Source: Megalobrama amblycephala
Lineage: Eukaryota > Chordata > Actinopteri > Cypriniformes > Xenocyprididae
Assembly: GCF_018812025.1 (NCBI RefSeq)
Contig: NC_063049.1
Coordinates: 33,815,947-33,879,946 of the forward strand
Reading direction: 5' to 3'
DNA length: 64,000 nucleotides
In this document: positions 37,524 to 53,000 of the stretch, in pieces
How the letters are laid out: each line of letters starts with the position of its first letter
How positions within the stretch are numbered: the stretch's first letter is position 1
Position numbers and translations under genes: made by a program
The notes under the pieces: model-generated
The model's database searches: none
What the model was told of the DNA's origin: nothing
Seen by the model: only the letters and a program-made list of their open reading frames with translations

Positions 37524-40500
37524 TCGGATTTCCATGCAACTGCAAAACGTGATTATTATTTTTTTTTATCATTTTTCTTTTGAAAATGGCATGATTATAT
37601 TAACTGTTAATAATGTTATACTGTTAAAAAAAATTTATTTATCAGTGTTGTTTTAGAATTTATATAGCGTTTTAGTATGTATTAATATTTTGTGCTTTTA
37701 CTTTTATATTTTCAGTTTTCATTTTAATTTAAGTTTTAGTAATTTTATTATTTTTTTGTTTTAGTAACTTTAGTACTTAAACTTATTTCACTTAGTTGCC
37801 AAGGCAACATTCCTAGTTTCTAATTTCTTTAATTTCTAATTAAAGTTTTTTTTATATATGTTTTTCCTTTTAATATTCATATTTTATTTAATTTCAGCTT
37901 TATTTCAGTAAAAAATATTTTTAATGGTTTTAGTTTACAATAACAACACTGTTATTTATATGCTATATTTGTACTCATAGCTTATAGATTTTCTGGATGT
38001 TCTGTATGTGATATGTTGGGTTATATCATTCCCTCATTTTACAGTAATGGAGATGTGGCACTTTTAAACTGCACTGCAATCGTCAGTACAAGCAATGAGA
38101 CTCTAACGGACAAGAACCCCGTATCAGACAGTATCCACAGATATGCCGGACCTGAACTACGGGATGAACTACTCAAATTGAAAGGTAGGGGGCGCTACCT
38201 GGTTAACAAATGAAGAACTGTTATAAGCATTTAAATTAGATTTTAAACTTTTAATATTTTTTTTAAATGCTGTTTGTTTTTGTTATACAGTTTTGGTTAC
38301 AGATATTATCTCATTATTTTATTGGAGTGTAAATGACTTGGCTGTGCTAATGTTTTTCCAGGATGTCGAACCGGTGAGGCAAAAATGACAGAAGGTTTCA
38401 ACTTGGCTGCACGCTTTATCGTTCACACAGTTGGACCCAAATATAAAGCCAAGTACCGGACAGCTGCAGAAAGTTCTCTATACAGCTGCTACAGAAACGT
38501 CATGCAGCTTGCCAAGTAAGCTGGATCATTGCATCAAATTTTTTGAGTCAAATGTCAGTCTGCTCACACACATGATTATACTAAGTAAACATGCTTAGTT
38601 TTTCTATCTGTCACTGACTCACTCACTTTCTAAGATCATACCAGACAGTTCAAATACAGTCATATTAGGATGAACTGATGTTGATTGGTGTGGCAGTTCC
38701 ATGGCAATAAGGTGTTTATTAAAATAAATTTCTTGTTCAATACCTGATTATTATTATTAATAGCAGTGATGTAAGGAATAAACATTATGTGCTTGTGGTA
38801 GGAAAGGAAATTATCTAAGATTTGGATTCCAACTCTGAATACATAAGCTTTTGGAATTTTGAGCTCACCCTTGGGCCTTAGATAAACAGCATTCATCTAT
38901 TGTTTGGGAATGACTGTGTGTGTGTGTGTGTGTGTGAACAGGAGGTGTTGATGACAGTAATGCTTAATTATGCAAATTACATGTCATCAAAGATACTGCT
39001 GTCTGCTGCTATGTGTTGTTTTGTTTTTTACCAAATGACAGATGTAAGCCATGTATAATTGAAGTGAAAAGAATATTTTTGTGTATGCTCATTGTGTTTC
39101 TGTTGCAGGGAACATGCCATGGTTTCTGTGGGTTTTTGTGTGGTCAGCACAGTCAAAAGGGCATATCCACTGGAGGACGCCACACATATAGCATTAAGTA
39201 ATTTACTTTTTTATTATGATTTAACGTAATTACACCACATGCTGAGGCCAGTCCTTTCTAAAGAAATTCAGAGGGATCTCATCAAATGTGTTTTCTCCAC
39301 ATTTATGTTTCAAGGGACCGTTCGTAGATTTCTGGAGAACCATGGTGAAAACATAGAGACTGTGGTGTTTGCTGTTTCAGATGTTGAGGAGGTGTGTGGC
39401 GTTTCATTTTCACTGTTACACAACCGACTCCATCCTTTAACTCTCAACTGTGCCCTCTTATTTTATTATGAACTTCTTGTTTTATTTTAAGGCCAACTTT
39501 AGTTGTGTTTTGTGGGTGAAACTGCTGTTAGCTGAGTGTGACCTACAGCGTTATGCGGTAGAGATTCATGTGTTCCTCTTTAACAGTTGCAAAATGAATA
39601 TAAAAAGATTTGTATCAAATGTCTGTATGGTTGTGTATGTATGTATGATTGATTGATTGATTGATTGACCCTGGATGTGTTTGTAATTGATTCTGTTTTC
39701 CAGCCAGTGTACAGGAAGTTAATGCCGTTGTATTACCCACGTTCAAAGAAAGAGGAGAGAATCAGTCTGCCTCTCCTCCCTGCCGACATCGGAAATTCTG
39801 AGGGGGAACCCGTGGTCCCAGAGAGACAGATCCGCATTGCTGAAAAGCCTGGTAATCTAGAGGGTGAGCTCAGTAATTGTTCAATGTAACATCTTTTCAT
39901 ATCTTTCAGGCAGATACACTACTGTTCAAACGTTTCACGATGGTATGCTTTTTGTGAATATTTAGAATTTTTTTTATTTCTTTTTTCTGTTTTAATATAT
40001 TTTAAAATGTAATTTATTCCTCTGATGCCAAAGCTGAATTTTCAGCAGCCATTAAGGGGTGGTCACACTACACTTTTCATTCCATTGACTTCCATTCATA
40101 TGCACGTGAATGCTGGAGACCGGAAAAGCAAGTTCAAGTTTCTGCATTTCACATTTTGGTTCAAGTTGGTTCAACTCTAACCTACGAATTCAGATCATGT
40201 GAAGACGTGTGACCAATAGAAGATCGATAAGCCAAGGCCTTATAATAAGTCTTATCTTGGCTGAATTAAAAAAAATAAAAAAACACATTTTTGCAGTAGA
40301 GTAGTTTGAATATTTTTAATTTTTGTATTTTTTGTTATTTGTCATATGTTGAATTTATGTTTATGCGATCATGGCTTTACTGTTTTACACATTTTTTTTC
40401 AGGATTCTTTGAATAGAAAGTTTAAAAGATCAGCATTTATTTGAAATAGAAATATTTTGTAATATTATAAATGTCTTTACTGTCACTTCCATTTTAATGC

Positions 40501-40949
40501 ATCCTTACTGAATAAAAGCATTTATTTCTTTCAACAACAACAAAAAAAAATCTTACTGACACAAACTTTTAAATGTAAGTGTATATCAGATTCCCAAACA
40601 ACCAGTAGTAGTAAATGTTTGCCATAAGGTTTGGATAACATTCATCTGGAGGACATGCATTTCTCAGAAACACTTTGTGTTGTAAAGGAGATTTTGCAGT
40701 AATGTGTTTGATTAACAGCATGAATAACAATGGTCTCCCAATAATGTAATAGATTAATTATTATGAGCAGCGTGCAGCAGATCTAGAGCTGTTAAATGAG
40801 CCATTTTGTCCTCCCTGGCTATTCATCTCGTTCTGTTGTGGGTGTTTCATGAGTTCAGATCAGCTGGAACAGCCTTGTCCCACAACAGGTGCTCTGACTA
40901 TAGCGGAATCTTCAGCTTTCAGACAGGCCCAGTGTGAGCACAGCTAGAG

Positions 40950-41012
<63 letters not shown>

Positions 41013-44000
41013 GGCACCAATGTTAACTTGCCTATATGAGAATTAGTGTATGTTTGGCTCACTTGCTTGCCATAGCACTCCAAGCACATGTGTATATTTA
41101 TTTGTTAGTGGGAGATTAAACTTGTATATTTGTTGGCTTGCCATTATTTCAAGCCTAGATCATGTGGATTGTGAGCCAGCTGTGTTAAGGTGATCAAGTC
41201 TCACTAGAGCTGTTGATCCAACTCAAACAGGCCACATAAGCCAGGTCCCATGTAAATAAACACTACACTTTCCTGCCTGTCTTTGAATGCTTTAAACCAG
41301 GACATGGAAAGTTCTGTTACCAACTGAACTATTAAATAAACCTTTTCTAAATTAAGGTCATTTAATATTCTGCTTTCAGTCTCATTCTGGATGTTTGCTT
41401 GAGCTTGAATGACAACAAGTTATAATCTGAACAAACATGATCTCTTAACCAAATTTACCTCTCCATATACTGAATTGACACAACAGCTTCCAGACTTCCT
41501 TGTTAATATGAAGTTAAAGGTGAAGTGTGTACCGTCTTGTGCCACTAGTGTCACCAAAAGGAATTTGTGAAAATTATGAGTTGTTTTTTGTTTGTTTTTT
41601 TTAAACTGCTATTGCTTAGCTAGACATTAAGTCCAACACTAAACGCGCACCTTTGGTCGAGCCACTGTTTCAGGCTGGCTGGGTTGCTAAAAAAAAAACT
41701 GAAACAAAGCAATATTTTTAAAGGTCCACAGTGTTACTGTTCACACTTACACTACGAAACCTGATTCATCTGTATGATTGATCTTCTGTATTCAAGTATT
41801 TGTATAATGACTTTACCCAGACAGTCAACCTACAAAGCTGTGTTAGTTGAATGTCTTTAGTATCACTCCACTTTCTCTTCCTTCGCACATAAAATCTTTT
41901 AAAATGTATTTATATTTTAGGTAAGTAGCCTTATAATTAACTATAAAAAGGGGTATAATGCTTAGTCAGTTAGACCCAAAGATTAAGCTCCTTACTTTAC
42001 ATACTAGGGAATGGAATCCCAAAAGGTTCAGTGCTGGGCACTTTCTAAAGCAGATGATGTGCAGTACAGAAAGTTTAGTTTGCTACTAAACTTTGTCACT
42101 TATGTTTTATTATGATTTATTGTCTAAATGTCCTGTTACGCATTATTGCTATCTTGGGTTGGACCAAAACCCTGCTGAGGGTTTTTTATGAGGATAAGAA
42201 GTGTTTGTTCCTCTACAGTCTTTCTGAAAGACATTTAAAGGACACATTTTTAATGTTCGTAACCCAGCTCTGCCGCACCCTGTCACTGATCTGGCTGATC
42301 TCTTCAAATCCTTGTCCTCATACATGCCCTTTTATCATTGTGATGCAGGTCTGCTTGTCATTTTTGGAGTAATATTAAAGACAGCAGGTGACTTGGCCTT
42401 CACTAATGCAGCCCAGCTCTTATGGATTAGTCTATGAAGCGGTCTCAAAGCATGCCTCAATCTCACACACTTGCCTAATCTGCTTTCTCCAGTTTTTCTG
42501 CCCAGTTCCCTTAATCCCCATTTAATTTTTCCTGTCTTTACGCTTTCTGTTATTTATGTTCCCTCACAAAAAGATGTGCTGTATACCATGGATGTTTCAG
42601 ATGGTAATGCCATGATATTCATTGCTTTATTCATTTACCATGCTATTTATTGATATATTTGTATTTCAATGTTTACAATTTTTTTTTTATTTTTTTTATT
42701 TTTTTTTTTTTGATTAGTTCATTGTCTCTCACAAAGTTTAATGTCACATTGTGGTGAAGTGCTCCTGAAATTCAAATACCTTTTAGCTTAAAAGCCAAAG
42801 GCCTTACTCGAAAGAGATTGCTTTCTGTTCAGCGAGGCAGATCATAAAAGGACCATATGTTGCATTACAAAAAACAGAATCTCATTCTTTGCTTCAACAT
42901 GCTATAATGATTCTGGCCAAAGATAATCTTCAGGAGACATCTGTGTCTAATTGAGTCCTGATGATGTCTCACCGTAGGTTTGCTAGCAGCTGACCGTTTG
43001 GCTGTGATTCTCTTATTTACCTGTTAGTGTCTCTACAAGTCTGTCAAAGATGTTTCTATCATTTCTGGCTAAATTGTTTGCAGACTGACCCGTGACCATG
43101 CGGTTGAGCTGAGGAAATGAGAAATATTTAGTTTGTTGTTGGACTGGACTTTCTTTTCATGTCTGTTCAGATATGGCTAAGGTTGGCCCGTAATAGAGAT
43201 TTGGCATACACATGTAAACAAGAACAACAGACGAGGATTATTTTTACATTTTTCCTGGCTGTACATCACACACGCCAGTGGCTTTCCCAGCTCTAATTGA
43301 GGGTGGGAGGCCATGTCTGGTTGAATGTACCACATTGTAGTGCTCATTGAACCTGGTAATGTTCATTCCAAGTGTGTGAGGATTTTTTTTTTTTTTTTAC
43401 TGTTTACTGCATTTGTGCTTCAACACACTTTTATGGTGTATTCGTTTTGCTTTTCTTGTAATATTCAGAACTTTGTGTTGTTCACGAATACTTGCTAATA
43501 AGTTCATAATAATGATATTAATCTAATTTCTGCAGATGACTCCTGGGATGATTCACTAGAATCCGACCTGGGGCTGGTAGGAAGTCATGCGTTTGCTCGA
43601 ATGGAAGGGGACGTGGATAAGCAGCGTAAACTCATCCTTCAGGGCCAAATTTCAGAAGCAGCCCAGCAGAAACAACACCAAAGAAAGTAAGATGTCTTGT
43701 TGTCACATTATACTGTTGCTTTTTACAACTATATTTCTTAATGAAACCTCTTACAAATATTTACCATATTAGCTTTTATATACTGTAGTTATTGACAAAA
43801 CAGCATAGTTATTGACCGTACTGTACAATCTTTGTCAATTAATGTGATTCTTCCTTTAAAGGTGCCAAAGAACATGTTTTTAAAAGATGTAATAAAAGTC
43901 TAAGGCATGTCCCCTGAATGTGTCTGTGAAGTTTCAGCTCGTTGTTTTTTTATTAATTTTTTTAACTGCCTATTTTGGGGCATCATTATAAATGCGCCAA

Positions 44001-47000
44001 TTCAGGATGCGTCCCCTTTAATTCTCGTGCTCCACGCACCAAGAGCTCGCACTTGCCTTAAACAACATAAAAAAAGTTCACACAGCTAATATAACCCTCA
44101 AAATGAATCTTTACAAAGTGTTCGTCATGCAACATGTCTAATCGCGTAAGTATGGTATTTATTTGGATGTTTACATTTGATTCTGAATGAGTTTGATGGT
44201 GCTCCGTGGCTAAAGCTAACATTACACACTGTTGGAGAGATTTATAAAGAATTAAGTTGTGTTTATGAATTATACAGACTGCAAGTGTTTAAAAAATGAA
44301 AATAACGACAGTATTGTCTCCGTGAATACAGTAATAAACGATGGTAACTTTAACCACATTTAACAGTACATTAGCAACATGCTAACGAGACATTTAGAAA
44401 GACAATTTACAAACACCACAAAAATATCATGATATCATGGATCATGTCAGTTATTATTGCTCCATCTGCCATTTTTCGCTATTGTTCTTGCTTGCTTACC
44501 TAGTCTGATGATTCAGCTGTGCACAGATCCAGACGTTAATACGTCCTGCCCTTGTGTAATGCTTTGAACATGAGCTGGCATATGCAAATGTTGGGGGCGT
44601 GCACCCCGACTGTTACGCAACAGTCTGTGTTATGTTGAGATTCGCCTGTTCTTTGGAGGTCTTTTAAACAAATGAGATTTATATAAGAAGGAGGAAACAA
44701 TGGAGTTTGAAACTCACTGTATGTCATTTCCATGTACTGAACTCTTGTTATTCAACTATGCCGAGGTAAATTCAATTTTTGAATCTAGGGCACCTTTCAA
44801 ATTTAAGAAGTAGGGCTGGGTGGTATTAGCCTGGGTGCCAGCCCGAACCCCGCCCACAACATTTTTTGGTCAACAACATTCTGCCTAGAATATGAGTATG
44901 ACGAAGTCAGGCTAGGGCGGTATAACATTTTAAACATTTTAGATAAATTTTTTGAATGGGGAAAAAACATTGATAGCCCTGATATAAAATTACCCTGATA
45001 TAACCCACCCCTAACAGCCTTCCTGTCATCATATTTAATGATTTTTTTTAATGAGTCACCACAGTTTTGCTGTGGCAGATGTTTGAGACACTGGAAGCTT
45101 GGCAGAAACAACATTCTAAAAACTGTCAGCCATTTTTAGCTATATACAAACTAAGGAAGCATTTATGTTACATTACAGGCGTATTTATACTATAGAACTA
45201 GGTACTCATATGTTTGTTATTTGTACATCACTGCAAATGACCAAGAATGTCTTACTTTTTGGTGTGTTTTTTTTACAGCTATAACCGCTGGCTTTGCAGA
45301 GCTCGTGCAGAGGACCTCTCAGACATAGCTGCGTTAAAGGCACTATATCAGACTGGTCAGTCTTTCTCTCTTTGAGTGTCTTTTATGCATTTTAATAATG
45401 TGTGTTTTAATTGTAAAGCTGTCAGTTTCACCCAATAAGTACAGTCCATTTAAAAAAATATAATTGATAAAATACATAATTTAATCATGCCATCTGACCC
45501 ATATGTAAATTCCATAATAAGGGATTTTCCCTAAAGCAAAGCTTGTTGTTGTTGCTGTTTGTTGTTTGTTGTAATTCACACGAGGTTTTAAGGTGCATTT
45601 TTGACTTAAAATTAAACATTTAGTTAATTGGCATATAAAGTAATTTGATGAAAATATTTAATCGTTTTACAGGTCTAGTGCATCTATGTCTGTGTAATTG
45701 TAGTAGTATGATATGATGAATGTTTGGTCACATGTTCACTTGTTCTCTGTGTTGCTGTCTTTCTGTATATCTTTATGCACATGTGGACTTTGTGTTCTCT
45801 CCATCTGTCTGTTTGCACTCTGGGCAGGAAACCTTTGTTCCGCCTCATTGAGCACAACATCAGGGGTTCTGTAATCCATTTCTCTCGTTTCACAATTTCA
45901 GGATAAAAAATAACCACCAAAGTAACGGTTTCTGTGTTGATAAATATTTATCATCATCTTTTTTTTTTTTTTGCATGGCTCAGATAGTGACTGAAAGCTG
46001 ACTTTCTGAGTTCAAAACTTCATGTGAATTTACCACAGACTGTACACATTATATTTGTCTTGCTAAATTAAATCTTTAATTTCTTCTTTTAATCATCTTT
46101 TTTAGAAAACCACAGAACAATACTTCTTTTTATAACTGAATATCTAAATCACACTGACTTACTTGCCCAAAGGGGGGCAGACTTTCTCTAGCTGTACACC
46201 TCAACATGCATGTTCACTGTGCCACGTGAGGATGGACTATACTAAAACATCTGGCTATGCACATCCAGATGTTTCTCATAATAAAGTTCAAAATATTGAT
46301 TTCAGTGTGTGTGTATGTATATAATATATATGCATACATGCATACCTCTTACAGTTCTGCAGGATGAGTTCATTAAACAGGGTGAGGCTGAAATGTCTAA
46401 TGCATTTCTTCAGATATGACATATGAGAAAACTGTCAGCAGAGGGAACAACCTAGGGAGCTGTGTCCCTCCATCTGACCATCGGTTAGGGACTCGAGCAT
46501 CTTTTACAATGGGTGTGAGGAAACATCCTTCCATAATGTATTTATATCATGATGCTTTTTTTTCTCATTTTCAGGTGTTGATATCTGTGGTAGAACGGTT
46601 ATGGTTGTTGTCGGCAGGAATATTCCAGTTACACTTATTGATATGGAGAAGGTAAAAGAGAAAATTCTCATACTCCCATTTGCCATGTTCTGTGTATGGC
46701 AGAAAAAAATCTGGTTGACCAATTGCCCTGTATTGAGGATATCTTACGGTGCACCAAATGTTGCACATTTTGCCAGATTTAGCAACAAATGCTGCCTAAC
46801 CAGATGAAAGCTCAACCTAAAAGTGTTTTAAAAGAATGTTTGCGTCAAGGTATTTATTTAGATGTAAACCATTTAGATCTGCCTTTAGACAGAAAACTTT
46901 GATTATAATTTAAGACTTCTTTTTTCCCCTTTTTTTAAAGATTGACTTGTGCAATATTTACTACACTGTAAATGTAAATGTGAAAAATTAGACTGCACTG

Positions 47001-50000
47001 TTTAAAATGTTTATTTAAAGGATTTAGTTCACTCAAAGTTTAAAATCCTGTTTACTCACACTCATCAGACCTGTGTGGCTTAGTTATTTTCCCCCTTCTG
47101 TGGAACACAAAAGGAAAAATTGAAATGACACGTAGAGCATTTTCATTTTTGAGTGAATCTGACAATCTTCTTCTGATGATGTCCTCATTTGTAAAAACGG
47201 TGTTAAAAATAGATGAATTAAAAAAAGAGTGCATAAAGTTTTTATAGTATTTATAAGTATTTAGTATTTATAACTATAAAAAAAAAACAATGGAAGTCTA
47301 TGCAGTGTCCCCATTTACATGGCTAAGTTAACATGTGTTTGTGTGTTAGGCTTTGCTGTATTTCATCCATGTGATGGACCATATCACAGTGAAGGAGTAT
47401 GTGATGGTGTATTTCCACACACTCACCAGTGAACACAACCACCTGGACACGGACTTTCTGAAGAAGCTCTATGACATTGTGGATGCCAAGTAAGAGTTAT
47501 TTCTGTTCCATTACAGAGATACTACAAACCACCCACATTTCCTGCTCTCTACGGCCTTACAATTTTTTCGAGATGACTTGACCCAGTTTTTGGCTGAGGT
47601 ATTCTTTCAAACCATAACTCACAGACTCCCATGGAAAAGCTAATCACAGTTTCATATAAATGCTGGCTTGGTGAGTTTGTTTTTATGAGCTTCTTTTGCC
47701 AAACAGTACTGTCTCCTCAAACCCAAACCCAAAAACACCACATATGTTGTGATAATCATAAGGGAATGTCTTGGGCTTCCTGTTCGATGAATGTCATAAA
47801 GATTTATACACCGAAGCTCAACCCTTTTCTAGGTTATTACAAGCTTGGAAAGAAGTTTGAAGTAAATCCACACACTGCTGAGTCATGTTTCCTCTGTTTT
47901 ACCTGCTGCTTCTCTGAAGTATTACTCTAAATTGCTGCTCAAATGGTGATTGGTTCCTTTAAGGAAAGAGAAATAAAATTACTTTTGCTCAGAGCACTTT
48001 GGGAAATTTCGAGGGGGATTCTGGTTATCAAGATTAGAACACTGAGAGCGATTACAATGACTTTGACAAGTGTCTCGATGTTCTCCTCTCACCCATCGAA
48101 TTGAGAAAATCAGCAAACAACCACCACCAGAGGCCTGCAAACACTTGCATGGATGTAGCACCACGGTATGGCGATTGTTCTTTTAGTCAAACAGACCTCA
48201 TGATTACTGTTTTCCTGGCTTAGTAGAGGATTCTAGTCTTTGTTGTAAGTCAAAACCATGGGAGGTGATTGGTAGGTCAGCCATTCGTAATTTATACGGG
48301 GGACACTCTCAGCATGCAGGCAGAGGAAACCACAGTCTTGAAATAAAAAGCAGAAATGCTCTCCAGCTCCAGTCCCTCACACTTTCCGTACATCGTGGAG
48401 ATCAGCGTGACTCATAACTCTGAGAGCCAGGCCAGTTTGACTCGTGTCATTTATTATGAGGTATCAGCAGAGCAGAGCAGATCATCATTGTATTATTTAT
48501 CCTCACAAGATATTGGTCTTTAAAGAAGCGTTTTACAGACATAATCCTGAGCAAGAGTGATGGGGTTCTGTAAGCAATCACGGCCATGTTTATACCAGAG
48601 CTAGTCGGTGATGCTATCACTCCCTATGACCCCTGCTGTAGGGTTTTGGACGGGATGGGCCGTGTCCATCGTGGGAAAGGGGAAAGGTTGACAGACGCAT
48701 TCCTCACTCTTTTCAAACACCCCTCCGCTTCTGGCTGTCCATATCTCTATTCATCTGTATGTTTTGGACAACAGCGTGCGGCTTGGATGTAGCTGCTCCG
48801 CTGGACTCGATTCACCAACTTTTGCTCGTTCCTAAAAAATGCACTTTAGCTCTCTTTCTAATGGGTTTATTGTTTTTGTTAAGGCAATAATCCTTTCAAA
48901 GCCCAGTGCGCCAGAGGAATTCACTATTTGTGTAATAAGTAATTGGTTGGATGTGTTGATAATGTTTCTAAAGCCAGGTTTCCCTTTGTGTTTTCAGGTT
49001 TAAGAAAAACCTGAGGGCTTTCTACTTCGTTCACCCAACGTTCCGTTCCAAGGTAAATGAAATCAATTCATCAACTTAGATGCAAGTCTATTAAAAGCAG
49101 CACTAGATGTTGATCTCGTTTTGAGCTTTTCTTTCCGAGCTTGTACTGGTCTGATTTGCGGCGGTCAGCTCCACATGTTTCGCATTGACTAAGTAAGAAA
49201 GACCGTGTATCCGCCTGTGTAACTGAATATGTTGAAAAGCATCTCTGAGACCACATTGAGATTCATGATGTGTCTGCACTAAGTGTTCCATAGTGTTCCA
49301 CAGAACCAATTCAGGTAATTGAAGTGCTTATGAGAGCACGTTGCCACTGCCAGGCGTTGCTTTCATTTGCAAAATTATTCAACAATTATGCTTTGTGCAC
49401 TCCAAATGTAGAGGAACCTCGGCAATTAAGTGTCAGATAATTGTTCGTTTTAAAATGCATCCATTTCAGTCAGAGAATGCTCGAGCCTTGTAACAATCCC
49501 AGGTGTGAAACGTGTTCAGGCATTATGGATGAGTCATTGGAGTAAATGCTGAAAATGACTACAGAAACAGCTTTAGGAGCTGCACAGTTTGCACTTAGCA
49601 ATGAAAACTTACCAATTTTGTAGTTGTCCATTGTAATACTGCTGTATTGTCTGTCATTTGTCAGTTACATTTGAGGAAAAATGTGTATAGTAAGATGAGT
49701 AAATGATTATAAATTATATTTATAAGGATACAAAAGATTTGCATTTTAAAACTGCTGTTCTATTCATCAATGAATCAAAAAATACCAAAATCAAAGAATT
49801 TTAAATTGTATTTTTTTTTTTTACAATTTTACTTGAAAAAAAAACAGCCTTGGTGAGCAAAACTAAATAAATAAATAAATACACATATAAGTTTGACCAC
49901 CTGAGATTGACAATTAACCTTTTCTGCAGGTTAAGCAATGCCTTTAATTGCCCATTTGTTACAAAAAAATAAGGAAAAAGTGTTTCAGGTCCTATTTTGT

Positions 50001-53000
50001 ACCCTTTTCATGGAAATTTCCATCTTTGCCCATCTAAGGCTTTTGTTTGTGATTCCCATCAGGTCTCTACATGGTTCTTCACAACTTTTAGTGTATCAGG
50101 CCTTAAAGAGAAAGTTCATCACATAGAGAACCTGCAGCAGCTCTTCACCTGCATCCTGCCTGAGCAGATCGACATCCCTCCTTTTGTCCTGGAGTATGAC
50201 ACACGGGTGAGTATTCAGTCCTTTCACACACACACCTCAGTCTTATCCTCAAAAATCCTTTACCACACTACAATTGTCCATTGAGGAAGGACAATTACAC
50301 TTGGAAAAAGAGTTGTGTACATAACCTGACTTTTTTTCTGTATTTAATCTGTATTAAATTCTGTCAACATTTATTCACTGTTACGTTAATCAAAACCTGC
50401 ATAACTTTCTTCTCTGGAACATCAAAGTGACATTTGAATTTTGTTACTCTCTTCCATGAAATGACAATGAATATGAAGCACCATAAAAGTGGTCTGTACG
50501 ACTTATGTATTTATGTTCCAAGCCTTCTGAAGCTATATAATAGCTTTGTGTTAGGAACAGACTGAAATTTAATTATGTTTGAGACTCATCTGCATGTTGG
50601 TAGCTTGTGAAAGGAACAGTGGCATGCTCCTTCCATCTGTGGAGCTAAGGTCAGCTCCTTGGGCAAGAGTGATTAACCCTTAAGCCTCCCATACTAGGGT
50701 AACAGTTGTAAATGCACGGTATTTAATGTGTTTTTTTATATATAATATAATATAATAAGATCAGTTATTTTTTTTTCTGTATCCTCAGAAGCCATTAGTC
50801 TAATAATAACAGATTGAAAACAATGGCTCTTAAATCTCTTACAAATGATCACCTGGCACTAGATCTGCACGTTTAATCATTAAAAGATTGTGTCATTATT
50901 TCTGTTCCAAACATTCAAATGATCACAGAAGTACTGGGATAAATAAATAGATCAAACATAAGCACTGATGTCTACGGTTACAGTAGCGATGAAAATAGAG
51001 TAAATCACTTTTTGAAAACAACTTGACACTTCAAATAAAGATTGTATCAATGACATTGTTACACCAGTAGGTGGCAACAACTGTTAAAAATGTATTCGTC
51101 ATAGAATCATTCATTCAAAAACCCTAATTCATCCACTAATGAAACAAGCTAAATCTTTATGCGTGAGTCATTGAATCATTCATTCAAACCGATTTTTAAA
51201 AAAAAAAAATCAAATGAATTTTTTTTTTTTATAGACTGCAGCAATTATCATTTTGCCATTTTGTTTAGTTGTCTGTCCAGAATTGTGGGAGAATCGTGAT
51301 ATTTTTTTTTTAATAAAGAAAAAAATCATGAGCTCTACCCAGCTCTAGTTAAAATCTTTTCCAAATCGTCGGAACTGGAAAAACACGTACCGATGTACTG
51401 ATGTGCATTTTTAGCGATCGAAATAAGCCTGTTAAAAGTGAAAAACGTTGTATATTGTCAAAAATAAAATTGAATGAACAACGTTTTCATATTTTTCTTC
51501 ACTTCCACTGTGCTTGAATTATCTCATGCCAGACTTTTGTCTTGTGCAACTATTCCTATAAGAGTCTAACTTTTCATAAAATGACCCATTTTCTTATTTA
51601 AGTCTCTGACACCTTTCAGAGAACCGGATCTTTTCTGTAACACAAATTCTCCCCACAATCTCACATCAACAATCATCCAGGGATCATGTTATGTGTTGTG
51701 GTTTTCAGAGGGCTGAAGATAGTCTCAGTGTTGTTTCAGTTTGAGAAAACACATGTATAGTTAAAAAAAAAGTTGTGTCTGTAATGTTTTTAAACACACA
51801 TTTAGGAAAATTACTCTGCTTAAACATGTAAAAGATTTTCTCAGTACTTAAGGTAATTGAAATATACAACTTGACCCATTTGAGATGCAATTTTATGCAA
51901 ATTCTTTAAACTATTTTCCCTGTATGACCTGCTCTTTAAATGCAGCCTTAAGTTTTATTTTTAGTGAATCTGCTATATAAAAATATTTACTTTTTTTAGG
52001 CCTAAATGAGGTTCTTTTTTGTTTTGAAATGGATTGTGTTTGGCTTGTGGAAAGGAGATGCTAAAATAAGTCGTAAGTATGGGTGGAGGAAAGTCTTTCC
52101 CTTCAGACTGAAAGAGGCCTCAGCCATGAGAAACTCTGTGCTGCCGCTCGCTCCGACTCAAAGGAACACATCACATTTAATTTCTTAAGATTACGCTTCA
52201 TCTTCTCATTTGGGATCGGGTGAAATATTTAAGGAAACATGGAAATCAGCTAGTTACTCTGGAATATGAGTAGACAAATTATGGCTGTAGTCGTCTGGCA
52301 TTGCAGAATCTCATACAATTATAACGTGTCACTTAGCGTGTTTTTCCCTCGACGTAGAGAACATTGTAGTCAGTTTGAAATTTTGTGTTGCCTTTGTTAC
52401 CTCACTATTGAATCCAAGCAAATTGCTCACACTAATGTAATAAAAAGCTTTGTCACAGCTAATGGCAGACTTTATCCATGCATTGATTGGATCCATATGG
52501 ACTGGACTCATTTAGTTGATTTTTCAAGTCATTCCTTAGCTCTTAGTTTTGCCGTTTCACCTACTCCCTACTGGTTTTTATAGTCATTCTATTTTATTAT
52601 TATTTTTTTATTTTACCACACAAATGTCTCATTTAAAGCTGTGTCCCTAAGAGTAGAAATGCCATCTGACAAACTAAATGATGTATCACTGTATGGTCAT
52701 ATAGGATTTTTTAGATGTTGTTTTTGTCCTTTTGTTCCTGGGTTTAAAGGGCAGTGGATTAAAAGTAAATGAAAGCGGGAAGGAAGACACAAAGGTGAGG
52801 CAGCTGTGAAGAATCGATCATGCCACTAATGCGTTAAATGGATGGTCTTTCTCGTGCCAGGTGCATGTCGCCCTTTATTTATGTGTTCGCTGAGCAAGAG
52901 TGCAGACGCACAGATTTGATTAGAAACTATTTTTTTTCCTGCAGGCTGTGTGTGTATTTGATTTGCATGAAAGACATTTTGTACTTGTGCTTTAGTATGT

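Noticed and set aside
37328..37552. Open frame with a long poly-leucine run
   Set aside because: The run is the translation of an ATT microsatellite; no coding context or splice signals support it.
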